Assembly: GCA_036023115.1 (NCBI GenBank)
Contig: JAYKKT010000064.1
Location: 3,463,501 to 3,527,500, forward strand
Direction: 5' to 3'
Source: Brasenia schreberi
Lineage: Eukaryota > Streptophyta > Magnoliopsida > Nymphaeales > Cabombaceae
Length of the DNA: 64,000 nt
This document shows, piece after piece, positions 51,417 through 64,000 of this stretch (the stretch's first letter is position 1; each line of letters begins with the position of its first letter). Below the pieces are notes generated by a model. That model saw only the letters and a program-made list of their open reading frames with translations, searched no databases and had not been told where the DNA came from. The position numbers and the translations under genes were made by a program.

Positions 51417-51617
51417 ATGTACGGGGACAGATACATGGATTTGAGAAATCTGCAGTTCCCGATTTCTTCACATGTAAGGGATGAATTATTATCACTTGGT
51501 TACGACAACCGATTCAGCCGTCTGTTCGGTGTGAAAAGGAATTGTAGGACGCCCCCATGTAGACGAGTTCACGGTACTACCGAAAGAAATCTAGATGCAC
51601 TTAGCGTTACTGGAGAA
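51417..51617 (+). other. Small leader frame (possible uORF) upstream of the VTT gene
   Basis: An ATG at 51417 opens a 67-codon frame (MYGDRYMDLRNLQF start) up to a good donor GAA/GTAAGG at 51618. Spliced to the acceptor before 52830, it reads only about ten more codons before a stop, in a frame different from the main protein. It could therefore be an upstream ORF overlapping the VTT start, or part of an alternative transcript. Coding function is not established. Confidence 0.35.
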
Positions 51618-52842
51618 GTAAGGAATTCTAATCTCTGACGTTTACTCCGCTAAAAATCACATATTGATAGGATTGATCAATCGTCTGCTGCTAAATAGCT
51701 TGCTTATTTGGGATGAGCTATGACTCATGCTTTATCTATTAAACGAATACATTACTTCTGCATATTGGTAAGGTTGGGCTTGATGCTGCTTGTATTTTTA
51801 TCCCAATATTTACAAAGTTCAGGAGATTTGGCTTGTTTTCCACATCCTTGAACTTGTAGGTCTGGTATAGTGTTTATGCATGGATATAATTAAATAGGTA
51901 AAGTAAAATAGCTCACGTGCATTGATAGACACGTAAAGGTAAATGTACACCAATTGCCCATATGGTGCATATGTTTGATTGATGATGATATATTTTTTGT
52001 ATGTGGGAGTCCTATTGGGAATAGATAATATTCTTATTTCTTACTGCTGCTGGTGGAATTCTATCTCTTGATCAACAAAAAGATTTTCTCAGGTTGGTTT
52101 AAGTTAGACTTTCAGTTAGTTTAAACTGGATGAATGTGCAATTAGGGTAGAACTCTATGTGGGTACATCTAGAGGCTATTGTATGGTTTAATCTGGAAAT
52201 CGTAACAGGGATGGGACCTATATGCTTATATCTGACGATTTAGCTTGTTATGAACAAGGTTGTGAATATCATATGTATTGCCACTCGAAGAAAATACAAT
52301 GATGAGAAATTATATCAATATATAAACTATAAACAGGTAAACTCTAGCCTAGATACTGCCACTCTATATAGATTTGTAAAGTTATAATCATCATCCAAAG
52401 GCTGTTAAGTTTGGACAAGATAAGTTCTCAGGGAAACTGTCATTGTGTAAGCAATTGGAGCCAAGCCTGATGTGCTTTATTCAGATTACTGAATTTCATG
52501 ATCAAAACTCAAAAGCCCATGCTTTGATCTTTCAAGTATCTATTTCTATTCATGTTTGGTTTTCTAATTCATTCACCCTTTGTTCAGGGATCCTCTGATC
52601 CCTCCCTCTGTTAAGACCTTTTGTACAATCTACAAAGTACTCTCTCAATGAAATTTACTTTACCCCTTATTCAAAAATTGCCACTCGTTCATCCTTTCCT
52701 TTAGTACTATTGTCACCAAATTCTGCTTATTGCTTCTTCCTCAATAGTAACTTAGTTTTGTTTAGAACTTCTTTGCTGTGGTTCATGGTTGATTTATCCG
52801 GTAACTGATTTAAGTGTTCAATTATGCAGACTACTGAAGGAC

Positions 52843-55800
52843 ATGTCAGGCCCATTGGTTGATTCCAACAAAAGAACCTCACCACCTGATAGAGCAGTGG
52901 TGGGGAAAAGTGAATATGAATATGTTAGGCTGGTTCTTTCAGATGAGCCGAGGGTGAATAGTAGCCATATCGTGCCTTCTCAAGAAGATCCTAGTGTTAG
53001 CAGACTTTTATGGTGGCTCAAGGCCTTGTTGTATGCTGTAGTTTTGCTAGTTGCTCTGACCATTTTCATCATTTACGGAGTACCTTTCCTCTTTGAAAAG
53101 GTAATGCGCTCCCTTGAGTTATATTGTGCCATTTGCAGGTGCAATATTTTTTCTCTGTTTTTATGTGCATCAACTTATTCAGTTAGTTTTTCTTTACTCT
53201 TTCCTGCATTTTTTTCAAGTTATATGCCCAAATCCTTATGGACTTGAATTTTGACAATGCTATTTTTTGAGCTTTGAGGCTAATACTATCAACCTCCACA
53301 TGTTTTCCTTTTTGAAGTAAGGGAATGCACCAGAATTTCAACTGTAAGGAATAACAATAATCAGAAAAAATAGATATAAACTAGAAAACAACAAGAGGAG
53401 GCCATGATGAATAGATAAAGGAAGTAACAAACAAAAGTGCCCTTTCAATGAAGCAACGGCAAACCAACGTACCGTGTCATAGATATTTAAGTGAGATTTA
53501 AACATCCTAAGAGAGGAACCAAGTGTTGTGCCTTCCCTTAGAGAATTGAGCTACTTGTATAGTGTTACACCTTCATCAAGACTTGTCAACGTAACCGATT
53601 AAAATGAGTATCTCTTGATGTTAATTTGATGGAAAACATCATCTTCAAGGAACAAACGGGAATCATTCCATGGTTTGTTTCATCTGTATGTGCTTTGGTC
53701 TTTAAGTAGGAATTGCTGGAACTTCCCCTCCAAAGTGAGCAAAGTGTTTGGGTGGTATGAGTTGTCAACCACCTCTTCAAAAAGTGTAACCTTGTATGGT
53801 ACTCTAATTGTGGAGTTGCCATGCCATCTCTTCAAAATGGTGACAAATGATAATTTTGTTCTACTAATTTTGTTTCACCGGTGGAAGACCGTTTATTTGG
53901 TTCTGTTTGGAGCTTGCTTGGCTACTGCTTCAAGCTTGGTCTTGTAGTTGGTTTTCAAGTTATTAGGTGTGCCATTTTGAAAACGGGTGATTACTATATA
54001 TTCTTTCTAGGACTTGAATCAACTTTCTGAAATGAGCAACTGCATATACGTCTCACAATATCATGGTGCATCTTTTTGTTATTTCAAATGAAAACAGGGT
54101 TATATTCCAGAGATTTGATCTTCCGCTGGAAAATCTGTAATTCACTGAACAATAGTTCTTAACTTCTTGTGACTTTATCTTTGTCAAGGATAGTATCTGT
54201 GCCTTTCCGAGCATCAATCCATTTCATCTATGTTCTTAAACCTGAATCTAGTTAATAGATTCTCATAGTATACTTGTTATCCATTTTCTTGGTAGCGGCC
54301 TCTTAGGCCACTAGTCTCTTGTGCGTCCATCATCAAAGAGGCGAACTGTAAGTTTACACCTGTTCTCTTCTCTCCCATTGTAGTTTTCTTTTCTTCTAAA
54401 TTCCCTTATTCTCCGATCTAATTATTATACTTCTGTTTCTTTTTTATTATCTTCCCTAGTCTTTCGTCCTCTCATCCTGTTTTCGTCCTATGTTGGTTCC
54501 TTGCGCTTTATATTATGGTCCTTGTTACTTCAGGATTTACTTTGAAGCAGTCTACCTTTTAATTTTCCTTCCTTAGAGGGTTGTTTTATGCTGTCACGCC
54601 CCCTTGCACATGGGACTTATTCCTGTAACTATGCAATTGTGTTATGTATCACTTAAAACTCAATTCTGCTACCAATGTGTTGGTTGTTTCAAGTGGTTCA
54701 ACACTTTCTTCCTCTTAAGCAATGGTCTCTGAGTCTTGTGAAGGAGAAAACCAGCACCGGGAGAGCTTTGCCCCCATAGTGGGCTGGCTCGGCTAGAACC
54801 GGATCAGTTGGGGTCCTTAGGGCTTATGGATACTGGTGGTATACTTCGCCTTGGAAAAAAACATGGCTCAATTCTTTAAGTGTAGTTGGGCTCAGTGTTA
54901 TTTGATACGTATTGTATTGTGGAACGCCATGATACGATATAGGCCTCTATATCGCCCAACCGAACTTATCGTGCCGTATCGCCCTCTGGCCTCTGTTCGC
55001 CTCTCTTTACTTCTCCCCAAGGCATCTTCAGGTATGCTCGTCTGGGATTGTAAGTTGTGTGCATGTAACATGTAAATTCGGGTTAGTTTATAAGAATTTT
55101 ATTGAATAAGAATAATTTATGAACAAATATGAAACAATAATTGTGACAAAAATCATTTCTCTTTCTGTTGCTAATTTTTTTGTATATTTCTGCTATCAGT
55201 TTCTAATTTCATGAAATTGCAAACAATAAAGAACAATTTGGTTGCCTCAAAGTTTTGCAGAACAATCATTCCCTTCTATTCTTTTTGCAAACGAGAGATG
55301 AATTTTGAATCACTTAATCCTCTAAGCCTCTGAGAATGTCCGTAAAAACTCTTTTATAGATATTGAAAGCCTTTCTAGAAGAAGCATAACTCTTTGATAT
55401 GCAGTCCTCAAAGAGATACAAACTCTTGAATATATTAAGACCTGAAAAGCCATAGTTCTTTCATATAGTTGCCATTTTGAAAGGAACACAACTCTTTGAT
55501 GTATGAACATCAATTTATTGAACGAGAAGTTGTACGCATGCACATCAGTTCATTGAGTGGGCATTTCACAACTTCACTATTTTAGGGTTCACCTTACATG
55601 ACTTCCATTGAGTTGAACATGATCAGCATGTGTGAGGCTTAGCTCAACACGTGAAGTGAGCATGTCATCATAGTTACACATCAAAAATTCCTATTTCGAT
55701 CAACCAACTCAGAAGTAATCAGATGACGTGATTTTGACCCACAACATCCATCCATCATCCTTTTGTTTCAAACCACTTCAAGCATTAGTTAAAAAGCTAG

Positions 55801-57638
55801 TCTCTAGTAATAGAAAAAGAGGATATCATCAAGTAACAATATCACATCACTGGGGTGTCATAGACTCAATAATCAAAGAAATGGAGCTCATCGTTTTGCT
55901 CAAATATGAAAATGAGCAAATGTGTCAACTACATGTACAAAGATAGCAGTTTGTTAATTTTGATATGTTAGAGGAGCGGCTTATGAAAGATAATGAAGAA
56001 AATGCACTCCCAACCGAAGAAGACATTGCATGAATTAATTTGAAAGGAGTGCAACAACATCATCAAGGAGATGAAGATTTTGGCTTTGAAGCAGAAGGTG
56101 GTGAGGATCTTCAATAATAAGGAGAAGATGAAGATTATTTAGTTGATAATCCTGATAACAATATGTAAATGTAAATGTATTTTACTTTTTGCTTCAAAAT
56201 ATGTAATTCTTTTTTAATTGTTGAATGGTGAACGATGAATATGTATTAAACTTTGCATTATATGAATTCTTTGTAATTATCAGATTTTTTCCTTTTTTTT
56301 GCGAATTTTTACTAATTTTTAGTATTAAATTACAATACGATATGATACTAGGTCCACTGTTTTTTAATTATCCAAAATGATACATGATACGATATGCGTC
56401 TAACATTGGGATTAATATCTTATTGTCAAGTGTTATATGGGAGAAGATTCCTTGGTTGTCAGGTTTCATTACTACTAGTAAGGCTAGTGGTCTTGTTATG
56501 GTTCAATGCAATGCGTCGGGTACCAAGTGCAATACTGTTACTCCAGACAGGACTTTGCATTGTAAATTGTATGACATGGTGACATGATGCATATTTTGAC
56601 TATTTTGGAATGACCATTGATGGAAAATATAGCAAGTGATGATATTTTCGCTTCATGCGGCCAAGGTAATTCTAATGATAATTTTGTTTCTCCTCTTCTT
56701 CAGGTTCTTTTGCCACTTATGCAGTGGGAAGCGACAGCTTTTGGCCGGCCTGTTCTCGCTCTTGTGCTTGTTGCTTCTCTGGCATTGTTCCCTGTCTTTT
56801 TGATACCTTCTGGACCTTCCATGTGGTTAGCCGGGATGATATTTGGCTATGGCTTTGGATTTTTGATAATAATGGCCGGAACAACCATTGGAATGGCATT
56901 GCCATACTTTGTTGGGTATCTATTTCGTGAGCGCATCCGTGTGAGTATTTTTCTAGTTGTATTGGTTTTCTATTTTCTATATTGCTGGCACCTTCTTTTT
57001 GTATCTGTTGAGTCTGTTCTGAAAGTTTTTTTCTCTGCATGCAGAGATGGTTGAACAGATGGCCTGATAAGGCTGCTGTTATTCGGTTGGCTGCCCAAGG
57101 AAGTTGGTCCCATCAGTTTAGAGTTGTTGCCCTTTTTAGGGTCTCACCTTTTCCTTACACAATTTTCAACTATGCAATAGCTGTAACGGGGATGAAGTTT
57201 GAGCCTTATATATGTGGTTCGATTGCCGGAATGATACCTGAAGCTTTCATTTATATATATAGGTAAGTCATCACTCTGATTTGCATTTACTTCCCACTTC
57301 CAATGGAGATTTCTTACCCAGTTTGAGGTCGGGAATTCTGCTATTTGGATGTTGGTACGTTTAAATGATATTGAATAGCCTTTTCGTCGATATGCAGTGG
57401 CCTCTTGATAAGGACACTAGCAGACATGAAGTACAACAATCTCAAATTGACGCCTGTTGAGATAGTGTACAATGTTATCTCTTTTATCGTCGCCATTGTC
57501 ACTACCATTGCTTTCACTGTGTACGGAAAGAGGGCTCTGAACAACCTTCGTGAGATGCAAATAGAGAGTGGTGTTCAAGAGTCCCTTGGCCAAGATCATA
57601 CTGAAATGAAGAGCTTGGGTTTGCCTTCTCCATCATAA
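52843..57638 (+). CDS. VTT-domain / SNARE-associated (TVP38/TMEM64-like) membrane protein, four coding exons
   Basis: Coding exons are 52843-53100, 56704-56940, 57045-57262 and 57398-57638, giving 317 residues. The family (DedA/VTT) includes plant SNARE-associated Golgi-type proteins; relatives act as lipid scramblases, but function here is unknown. The N-terminal ~55 residues are hydrophilic and contain [14 protein letters not shown] transmembrane segment follows ([20 protein letters not shown], ending near residue 84). Exons 2-3 carry the VTT core: [75 protein letters not shown] and [15 protein letters not shown]. The C-terminus has another membrane segment in [20 protein letters not shown], then a short cytosolic tail. 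The start at 52843 ([12 protein letters not shown]) is the first in-frame ATG after an acceptor at 52829; leader exons are probably at about 51000-51617. The 3.6-kb first intron contains repeats. Topology is predicted only. Confidence 0.9.
54735..54840 (+). repeat. Dispersed SINE-like repeat, copy B (in VTT intron)
   Basis: It shares with the 21.1-kb copy GAGAGCTTTG..CCCATAGTGGG, GGCTCGGCTAGAACCGG and GGGGTCCTTAGGGCTT.. blocks. Only the tail is clear; the head was not found. Confidence 0.45.
55728..56165 (+). other. Decayed protein-like stretch in the VTT intron
   Basis: A 72-codon frame at 55728-55946 (Lys/Arg-rich, [13 protein letters not shown]) is followed, after a stop, by an acidic region rich in Glu/Asp ([18 protein letters not shown]). 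It may be a transposase or retroelement remnant, but no diagnostic motif (DDE triad, zinc finger, RT, protease) was found. Confidence 0.25.
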
Positions 57639-58365
57639 CAAGCTAAAATGTGATGGATCCTCTTGCATAGAAACATAACACGAGTGTATATGGGAAAGTA
57701 GAGATGAGTCTGACCATTATGATAGGTTCTGTGATGGTGAAGTTACCAAGTTGGTTGCAGGCTTGTAGCTGTGGTTGTTACCTAATGTTAATGGTCAATT
57801 CTAGTGTCTAACTCAGCTGAAATATTATTGATACTATGACTGGAGGTCGTCGCTCCAGTTTGTTGTACAGTCGATTTCTTAATTGGAAATTCAGCAACTC
57901 TTTTGGGAGTAAAATTTAATACAAGTTAATAAGATGTTTTGTTCATTTTCCGAGTCTTCATTGTGTGTATATTATTATTACTTGTGATATCATCGTTCTC
58001 TCTCTCTCTCGCACACACACTTTCATATTACCATTACTTAATGAATCGTCAATCACTTGTATAGAAATGCCACATTGTTTCCATGGAAAGAAGACGGCAG
58101 AGAACAGGGAGACCCCATTACAAAGTCATGCACATGCCAGGATTAATGCCTTCCAATATCAGTTTCTGGAATGCTGAATAGTGGGCTTGAGCTAGGTTTC
58201 TTGAGACGACTGGGGAAGCACTTTGCCAAGTGAATCTCTTGTCAATAGCCATAATCTAATTATCTTTCTGATTCTTAGCCATGACCTTGCTCTTGATGGC
58301 TTTTCTTCAGAGTTGAGCCTTTGCGTTTTAGCTCTGTATGTTATTTGCCATGATCTCTATTAACG

Positions 58366-58484
<119 letters not shown>

Positions 58485-58662
58485 TAGTTGGTATACGCTT
58501 GCATTTTTAGGTACTTACATATACTTGAAATATCCAATCATTAGATCAACGAAGGAGATGAAAAAAATTAGAGGTGTACTTTGTAGTACATTCATAATTG
58601 CTTTCTACTTTTTGGTTTTAATTGAATCATTGATCTCCTTGATGAGCGGCTCAGAGTTTCAA

Positions 58663-58779
<117 letters not shown>

Positions 58780-59006
58780 CTACGAATAAATAACTACGTG
58801 GATTCTTTATTTCTGTCATGCAAGTATACTGTATATCCTTCCTTTCCTCGACATCCTATCCATCGATTTGCTTAATTGAGTATAAATGGATGGAATGCCG
58901 TGAAAGGATATACAAGCAAAGGACTTTCGTGTAAACTATAATAAAGAGTATCTCACCCTTGAAGCACTAAACTTTAACTCATTGCCTGAAAGCAGAAGAA
59001 AGGTCG

Positions 59007-59044
<38 letters not shown>

Positions 59045-60204
59045 CAACGGTTAGTTACTGATACAAGCAAAGAAGGAAACATTCATAGCGTGTCAAAGTA
59101 TACAACGGCAGGTCCAGAGTGACATAAGGTTCATGAAGAAAGTACAGTCAAAATAAATGCAAAGTGACTCCTCTCTCTCTCTCTCTCATATGGAATGGGA
59201 GGTTGGATACTAAGACAAGCAAAATGGTCTTCATGCTACTTCTCCAAGTAGCTAAGAACTTGATAGACTAGCTAAAAATCAATGCAGTTGGTAATGACTT
59301 CCTCACAAGCAGCATGATCAATCTTCATCCATCGGCCCATCACAAGTTCAACAGATTCTACAATACACTGGAATATGCCTTATTCCCCACGCTTCTCAAA
59401 TACCCTTCTTCTGCATTTGGTTTTAGGACAGGAATTTCCCCTCTTCCTAATTGTTATTTATTCACTCAGTCTGGTTCATGTACAAGTTGGTGGCCAGAAT
59501 TACACTTGTTTAGCATTTCTCACCGTTCCTCTTTATCTTTCTTAGGGTGGGATGCTAATAGAGGTTCTTTGGATGGGGACAAACGCACCCACATAATGTC
59601 ATCATGCTATTGGATCAGCACCCACGTACATAGACAAGTCAACGGTCGTCAGTTCTTGTTTGCCTGAAACTAGAACCGAACCTCTCCAGAATCGGTTTGA
59701 GTTCGGGTTCCGAAACTGTTGGTGCAATTTAAAAACTTTGTTTTTGAAAAAGAAAGGCAATGCATCCAAAATATTTTGTGGTAATAGATTTTGAAAAATG
59801 TATTTAAAATTTATTTTTTGGTGGTTTGAAACTGTTGGATTGAGTCCGGTTTCTAGATACCATGAACCAAAATCGAACTGGAGAGTCCCCAGTTCTAATT
59901 TTGGTTCTAAGTACCGCCGGTTCCTCGGCCTGTGCGGTTTCAGTTTGAACCACGAGCAAATTCTAAACCGGCCATGTCTACGTATCATACATATGTATTG
60001 AATGTCATCATGCTATTAGATCATCCATATGAATCATATAAGGGTTTTGGACCAACAACTTCATCAAAATTGACTAATTTATTGTTGCTCTAGAAAAAAA
60101 CTGTTTGAATAGGAAATACGAAGGTAAATTTTCAAATTTAACCAGTTGGGTTTTCTGTATCTTCACCACCAATATTTACCTTAGGTATATATTTCTTTTC
60201 CAGT

Positions 60205-60345
60205 ATTCTCTCTTTGTTTTCGGGTACAGTGAGGAGGCCGGGGCCAAGTGCATTCCCCTGGTCTTGAACTCATGACTTTCAACTTGTAAGTAGAACCTTT
60301 AACCAGGCGATCTATTACTCTTTGAGCTCTTTGTCTGTCTCTTCT
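60205..60345 (-). repeat. tRNA-derived SINE-like copy
   Basis: On the minus strand: box A-like GCCTGGTTAAAGG, then CATGAGTTCAAGACCAGGGG (box B), then AATGCACTTGGCCCCGGCCT, CCTCACTGTACCCGAAAAC. The tail is nearly the same as the 38.4-kb copy. Confidence 0.7.
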
Positions 60346-60539
60346 GTTAGAGAATTTCAGGCATCTTATACTTCATCCAGCCTCATCGAGATCGCTCGAA
60401 CCCGGAATGGTGCAGTTTTTACTTTGAATTTAGTGTAGAAACTTCCACTCCATACAAAAACTTTATGTTATGGTCTCAACCAAGGAGGATTAATACAAAT
60501 GAATTATCCATTCGGTTCTTTCTATTTATGTAATTGCCT

Positions 60540-60660
60540 TTTTCTTGGCTAAGTGGGGAGGCCTGAAGTCTAATGCACCCTTCGGGTATTGAAATCATGA
60601 CCTTCAACTTGTGAGTCGACCCCCTATCCAGGTGATCTTAGCTCATTGTGCTATGTTATC
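60540..60660 (-). repeat. tRNA-derived SINE-like copy
   Basis: On the minus strand: AGCTAAGATCACCTGG (box A), then CATGATTTCAATACCCGAAG (box B), then GGTGCATTAGACTTCAGGCC and TCCCCACTTAGCC with an A-run. Confidence 0.65.
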
Positions 60661-62018
60661 GCCGTCAGGTGTTGGACTAAGTAAAGCCGTGGACTTTAGT
60701 ACTGTAATTTCAATTACCTCGGCCTTCACCCCACAAGGAAAAGCCCATAGCTGTAGCAGTGGGCTATTCACCTTATTCTAGAACATTTTCTCACGTTCGT
60801 CACTGACCAGCAGTAGGTATAATAGAAAAAGAGAAATGTCAACGGAAGATGCGAAACCTACACCTAAAATTAGAAGCAGAGGCTTATCAAACTAAAAGTG
60901 ATGATTCAATAATGCATCATCAGTCTACATCACACGTTGATTGAGCTTAGTTCCCAAAAGGGTGCCTGTTTTGATCCCATTTTCATTTGATTTTCTTTCT
61001 TTTTCTTATTTAGATACAAATTTTAATTATAAATTTACCATGATTATCCAACCTTAATTATAACCTTAGTTATCCAACTTTAATTATAAATCAACTTTAA
61101 TACAAACTTCTAAATGCTTGATTTGGTTCAAGCCACAGACGATTGACAGAAGAGGATTCCTTCTCTCATCCGAATTGCTTCTGTATTAAGAATCTGTTTC
61201 CCTGGAGGTTTGCTGAATCTGAATCCGGAGAATGAATACATTTCCCCTGCTTGGGGTTTACCTCTTCACGTCAAAATCTTTAAGCGAGTAAACTGGCCAA
61301 CCAAACCAGATTACTTAAAATTATGAACCAATTAAATTCGTCAATGAATTGATTTAGTGCGAGGACGAATCAGTTAATTTTTAAAAGTCAAATCCAGAAA
61401 TACTATTTTCTATCACCGGGAGTCGCCGGCGAGCTTCCCGGAGAGGTTTCTTCAGTCACACGAAGAACTCGAGAATCCCCACATCGTCTAGAGGTTTTTC
61501 ACCTTCCCATAACAACCATCCCGGAAAATCAGCTTTCGGAGAAACTCTAAAACAGCGCACACCCTGAAGATTCGCCAGTCACGCAGGAGAAACTTTTCCA
61601 GGGAAAAGGCGAAAATTTGACCACAGCGAGCGCCAGCAGTGTTGGTAAAGCTTTCTTTTCCGTGAAATTCGCCGGAGAACAGTCTTAGAAGTAAATAGGA
61701 ACATCCTTTTTTAATAGTGAGAATAACAATACAGATAAACGATAACAGCAACCATTACCAGGAAATAGAACATGAAAAATTCAACACACCAACAACAGAA
61801 TCATCCCACCAAAGTTGAAACAGTGCTTTGTTTCGTCTGAATTTCGAAGGACTTGATCACAGGTTCAAGCACCGGAAAACAACGCACCTATTGCTTTCCA
61901 TCACACCGTATATGTCACAACCACACAGGAAAAATTCCGATGCATAAATCACCAAAGCATAATAGAAGTTCTTTGAAAATCCACGAGTCATTTGTTGGGT
62001 GGTGGTCTCCCATCTATC

Positions 62019-62333
62019 TCACCAGTAGTACTCGGTCCGTTGGGCAAGGCGCTGGAAGTTGAATCTCCGTCGGCCGGCGACCGCGCGCCGGAGTCTGAGC
62101 CAGAGGACGCGACGGAGCCTTCGGGCGGACCGCAACTTGGCCCAGGCAACTTTCCTGGCGTGGGCGAGCGAATGCCTGACCCTCTCTCCGATCCCCCGCT
62201 TCCGGCAGAACCGGTAGCTCCGGAGAAAGGCCTGCCGCCTCTCGAAGTACGAGCTATAGTTGTAATATTGGTCCGAGTAGCTAAATTCCGGCCTGAATAT
62301 CGGCATCGAGGGGATGCCCATCACCGTAGCCAT
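62019..62333 (-). CDS. Small basic protein of unknown function, single exon
   Basis: A 104-residue frame starts at ATG 62333 (MATVMGIPSMPIF). The N-terminal ~30 residues are rich in Tyr/Ser (QYYNYSSYFERRQAF). Residues ~45-90 are very basic, with long Arg/Lys runs (RRLRRVLWLRLRRAVAGRRR) in a helical pattern. No signal peptide or membrane segment is obvious. The Tyr-rich start then SYRFCRKRGIGERVRHSL recalls small plant-specific proteins I remember only vaguely, so I give no name. A (TC)n-rich leader upstream in its orientation and the G+C-rich coding part support a real gene. The region 61400-62018 may be its 3'UTR; the frame at 61488-61751 is not recognised. Confidence 0.6.
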   Translation of the reverse strand: MATVMGIPSMPIFRPEFSYSDQYYNYSSYFERRQAFLRSYRFCRKRGIGERVRHSLAHARKVAWAKLRSARRLRRVLWLRLRRAVAGRRRFNFQRLAQRTEYYW

Positions 62334-62336
62334 CAC

Positions 62337-64000
62337 TTAGAGAGAAAGATGAGGGAAATAGTGGGACTCACTAGCGAAAGGGGTGACAGAAAGAAACAGA
62401 GCGATCATTCACTGAGAGAGAGAGAGAGAGAGATCCTTAATGCTGAAAACCGAATAAAAAAATGCGTAGAATACTTGGATTGCAAGATCACGATTTATCG
62501 TCCGCCACCCATGTGGATTTCTTACACGTCACACCGCTTGTAGCGCAAACCTCATAATACAGCTTCCCTATTCCGTGCATCCATCTATCCCACGGGCTGG
62601 GTTAGAGCAGGGACCAAGCAACTTCTTTACTACTTATTACAAGTATAGATCGATTAATACGTCGATAACTTGCTCGGAAAATCTCTCACCGAGTTCGGAA
62701 AGCGATTAACCCACTTAATTCGCCGAGCAAATGGTCCTTCCTTCATGGGAACAACAAAGATCAGCGTATCTCTAGTTTGCAGTGCGTGAGCAGAAACCTC
62801 CTACGAAACTCAAGTTCAGTGACGGATCCACATTGAGCTGAGGCGAAACATTTGTTTAACCGAAAATTATAAAATTCAAAAGAAAAACTATAGTTGGCCT
62901 CTGATATTATGAGCTCGAAACATACTTCGCCCCATCCTGAACAAACATCCACCCCACCCTCCAAGAATTTCATTATCATCATCAATAACAGCAGCAGCAC
63001 CAGCACAAAGAGCAATAGTTTACGAGGTTAGGGTTTGCTCACAAGCTAAAGATCATGAGTTCAATTACCCGGGAGTGCACGGGCTTCAGCTGCTTCATTC
63101 TACCAAAAGAAAAAACATGAGGACCATGCAATTAGAGATGGGGTTGTGAACAGACTGGATTGGGTCGGATTCTCTAACAAACTGAACCCAAGAGATTTTG
63201 CATAATTGTTCAGTTGGTGGTGATCATTGTCTTGTTTATATGGAGTCAGACTAAACTAACTTATAATTTTGCATTTTATACATCAATAATGCAAGTGAAT
63301 TCTCGGGTTCGAATCCAAAGCAGGGTATGGCTGCAAATATTCAAAGCCATTGTTGCTTCAATTCAAAATCGACCTGGGGATGTTCAACCCGGCTACATTA
63401 ATTTGAACTATGAGTTATCCAACCCGAATTTCTACCATTGATATCTTCTCAACCGACTGGCAGTATGTACAAAGAGGAAAAGCATATCAAAGTTCTTGAT
63501 CTGAATTGACAGCCAGAGAAGATCAAACACCCGAAAATTTCATCAAAAAGCTGAATCCTTTTTTAAGGTATTAACATATAATATGCAGATGCGAGCAGAG
63601 ACCCGTTGACACCATTAATGGAAGTAAAGGGCATTAAATATATCGTGCATATTATCAATTCGGAGTAACTCCACATAAATGGCTCGATTGCCTAGGTACT
63701 TTTTATTAAAAATCGTCTTATATATGTGCTATATTCGGAATGGTTGTATTCTATTTTTTGGTACTTTTTTCCCTTATTATGCATTAGTATGTTGTACTAC
63801 AAAACAGCATTGCAGCTAATAATAGAAAACCATTTAAAATTTGTATTGATGCCTAACAGATAGAGATTTCAATTTGGGCCAAGCTGGGCAAGCCATGCTC
63901 ATATTTTCATGGAAGCCATGGAAATGCTAGCCCTGCATATGTATGAACGTGCACACACACACACACACAGGTGCATGCGCACATAGACACACACATATGC
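62337..64000. other. Intergenic DNA at right edge
   Basis: No gene is recognised. It starts with a GA-rich tract at about 62413-62432 that may be part of the leader of the minus-strand gene. A SINE-like copy lies at 63.03-63.12 kb. A (CA)n microsatellite lies at about 63951-63968 near the window end. The rest is AT-rich. Confidence 0.4.
63030..63120 (+). repeat. tRNA-derived SINE-like copy
   Basis: GTTTGCTCACAAGCTAAAG is a degenerate box A. GATCATGAGTTCAATTACCC is the box B, followed by GGGAGTGCACGGGCTTCAGC, TGCTTCATTCTACC and an AAAAGAAAAAA run. Confidence 0.6.

Overview
The window is nuclear DNA from a flowering plant. The genes have spliced exons with GT-AG (twice GC-AG) introns. Families include a GH5 endo-mannanase, a CHX-type cation/H+ antiporter and a clade E-like PP2C. 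Intergenic DNA is AT-rich and full of (TA)n and (GA)n microsatellites, with RTE-type LINE copies ending in TTG repeats and tRNA-derived SINE-like copies. The species cannot be fixed from sequence alone. The contrast between GC-rich CHX exons and AT-rich neighbours would fit a monocot or an early-diverging angiosperm, but that is only an inference.

Layout. About 1-3.68 kb: AT-rich DNA with no recognised gene. 3.68-5.37 kb: a five-exon PP2C phosphatase (+). 5.4-11.6 kb: intergenic, with SINE-like copies, a solo RTE 3' end and a heavily decayed RTE copy. 11.67-19.06 kb: an eight-exon COQ8/ABC1 atypical kinase (+). 19.1-22.2 kb: intergenic. 22.53-24.95 kb: a five-exon secreted endo-beta-mannanase (+). 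26.9-28.95 kb: a 5'-truncated RTE copy with an almost intact reverse transcriptase. 30.56-33.01 kb: a partial, broken duplicate of the mannanase gene, swollen by microsatellites and a recent tandem duplication. 33.9-34.98 kb: a third RTE fragment. 35-41.6 kb: repeat-rich DNA. 41.86-46.96 kb: a CHX18-like antiporter (+) with a TATA box, a promoter minisatellite and a 1-kb 5'UTR intron. 47-51 kb: intergenic. About 51-57.64 kb: a VTT/SNARE-associated-type membrane protein (+) with a 3.6-kb intron. 57.7-62 kb: intergenic with microsatellites and SINE-like copies. 62.02-62.33 kb: a small basic protein on the minus strand. The rest is repeat-rich.

The genes are ordinary single plant loci with no visible operon-like or pathway link: signalling (PP2C), mitochondrial ubiquinone metabolism (COQ8), cell-wall mannan hydrolysis (MAN), endomembrane ion transport (CHX) and membrane trafficking or lipid scrambling (VTT). 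I saw no evidence of a new multi-gene system. The observations most worth checking are two GC-AG introns with the same CAG/GCAAGT junction, the mannanase segmental pseudogene, the RTE family with an intact RT core, a 20-bp perfect terminal-inverted-repeat element inside a COQ8 intron, a tRNA-derived SINE family, and a 46-bp minisatellite just upstream of the CHX TATA box.
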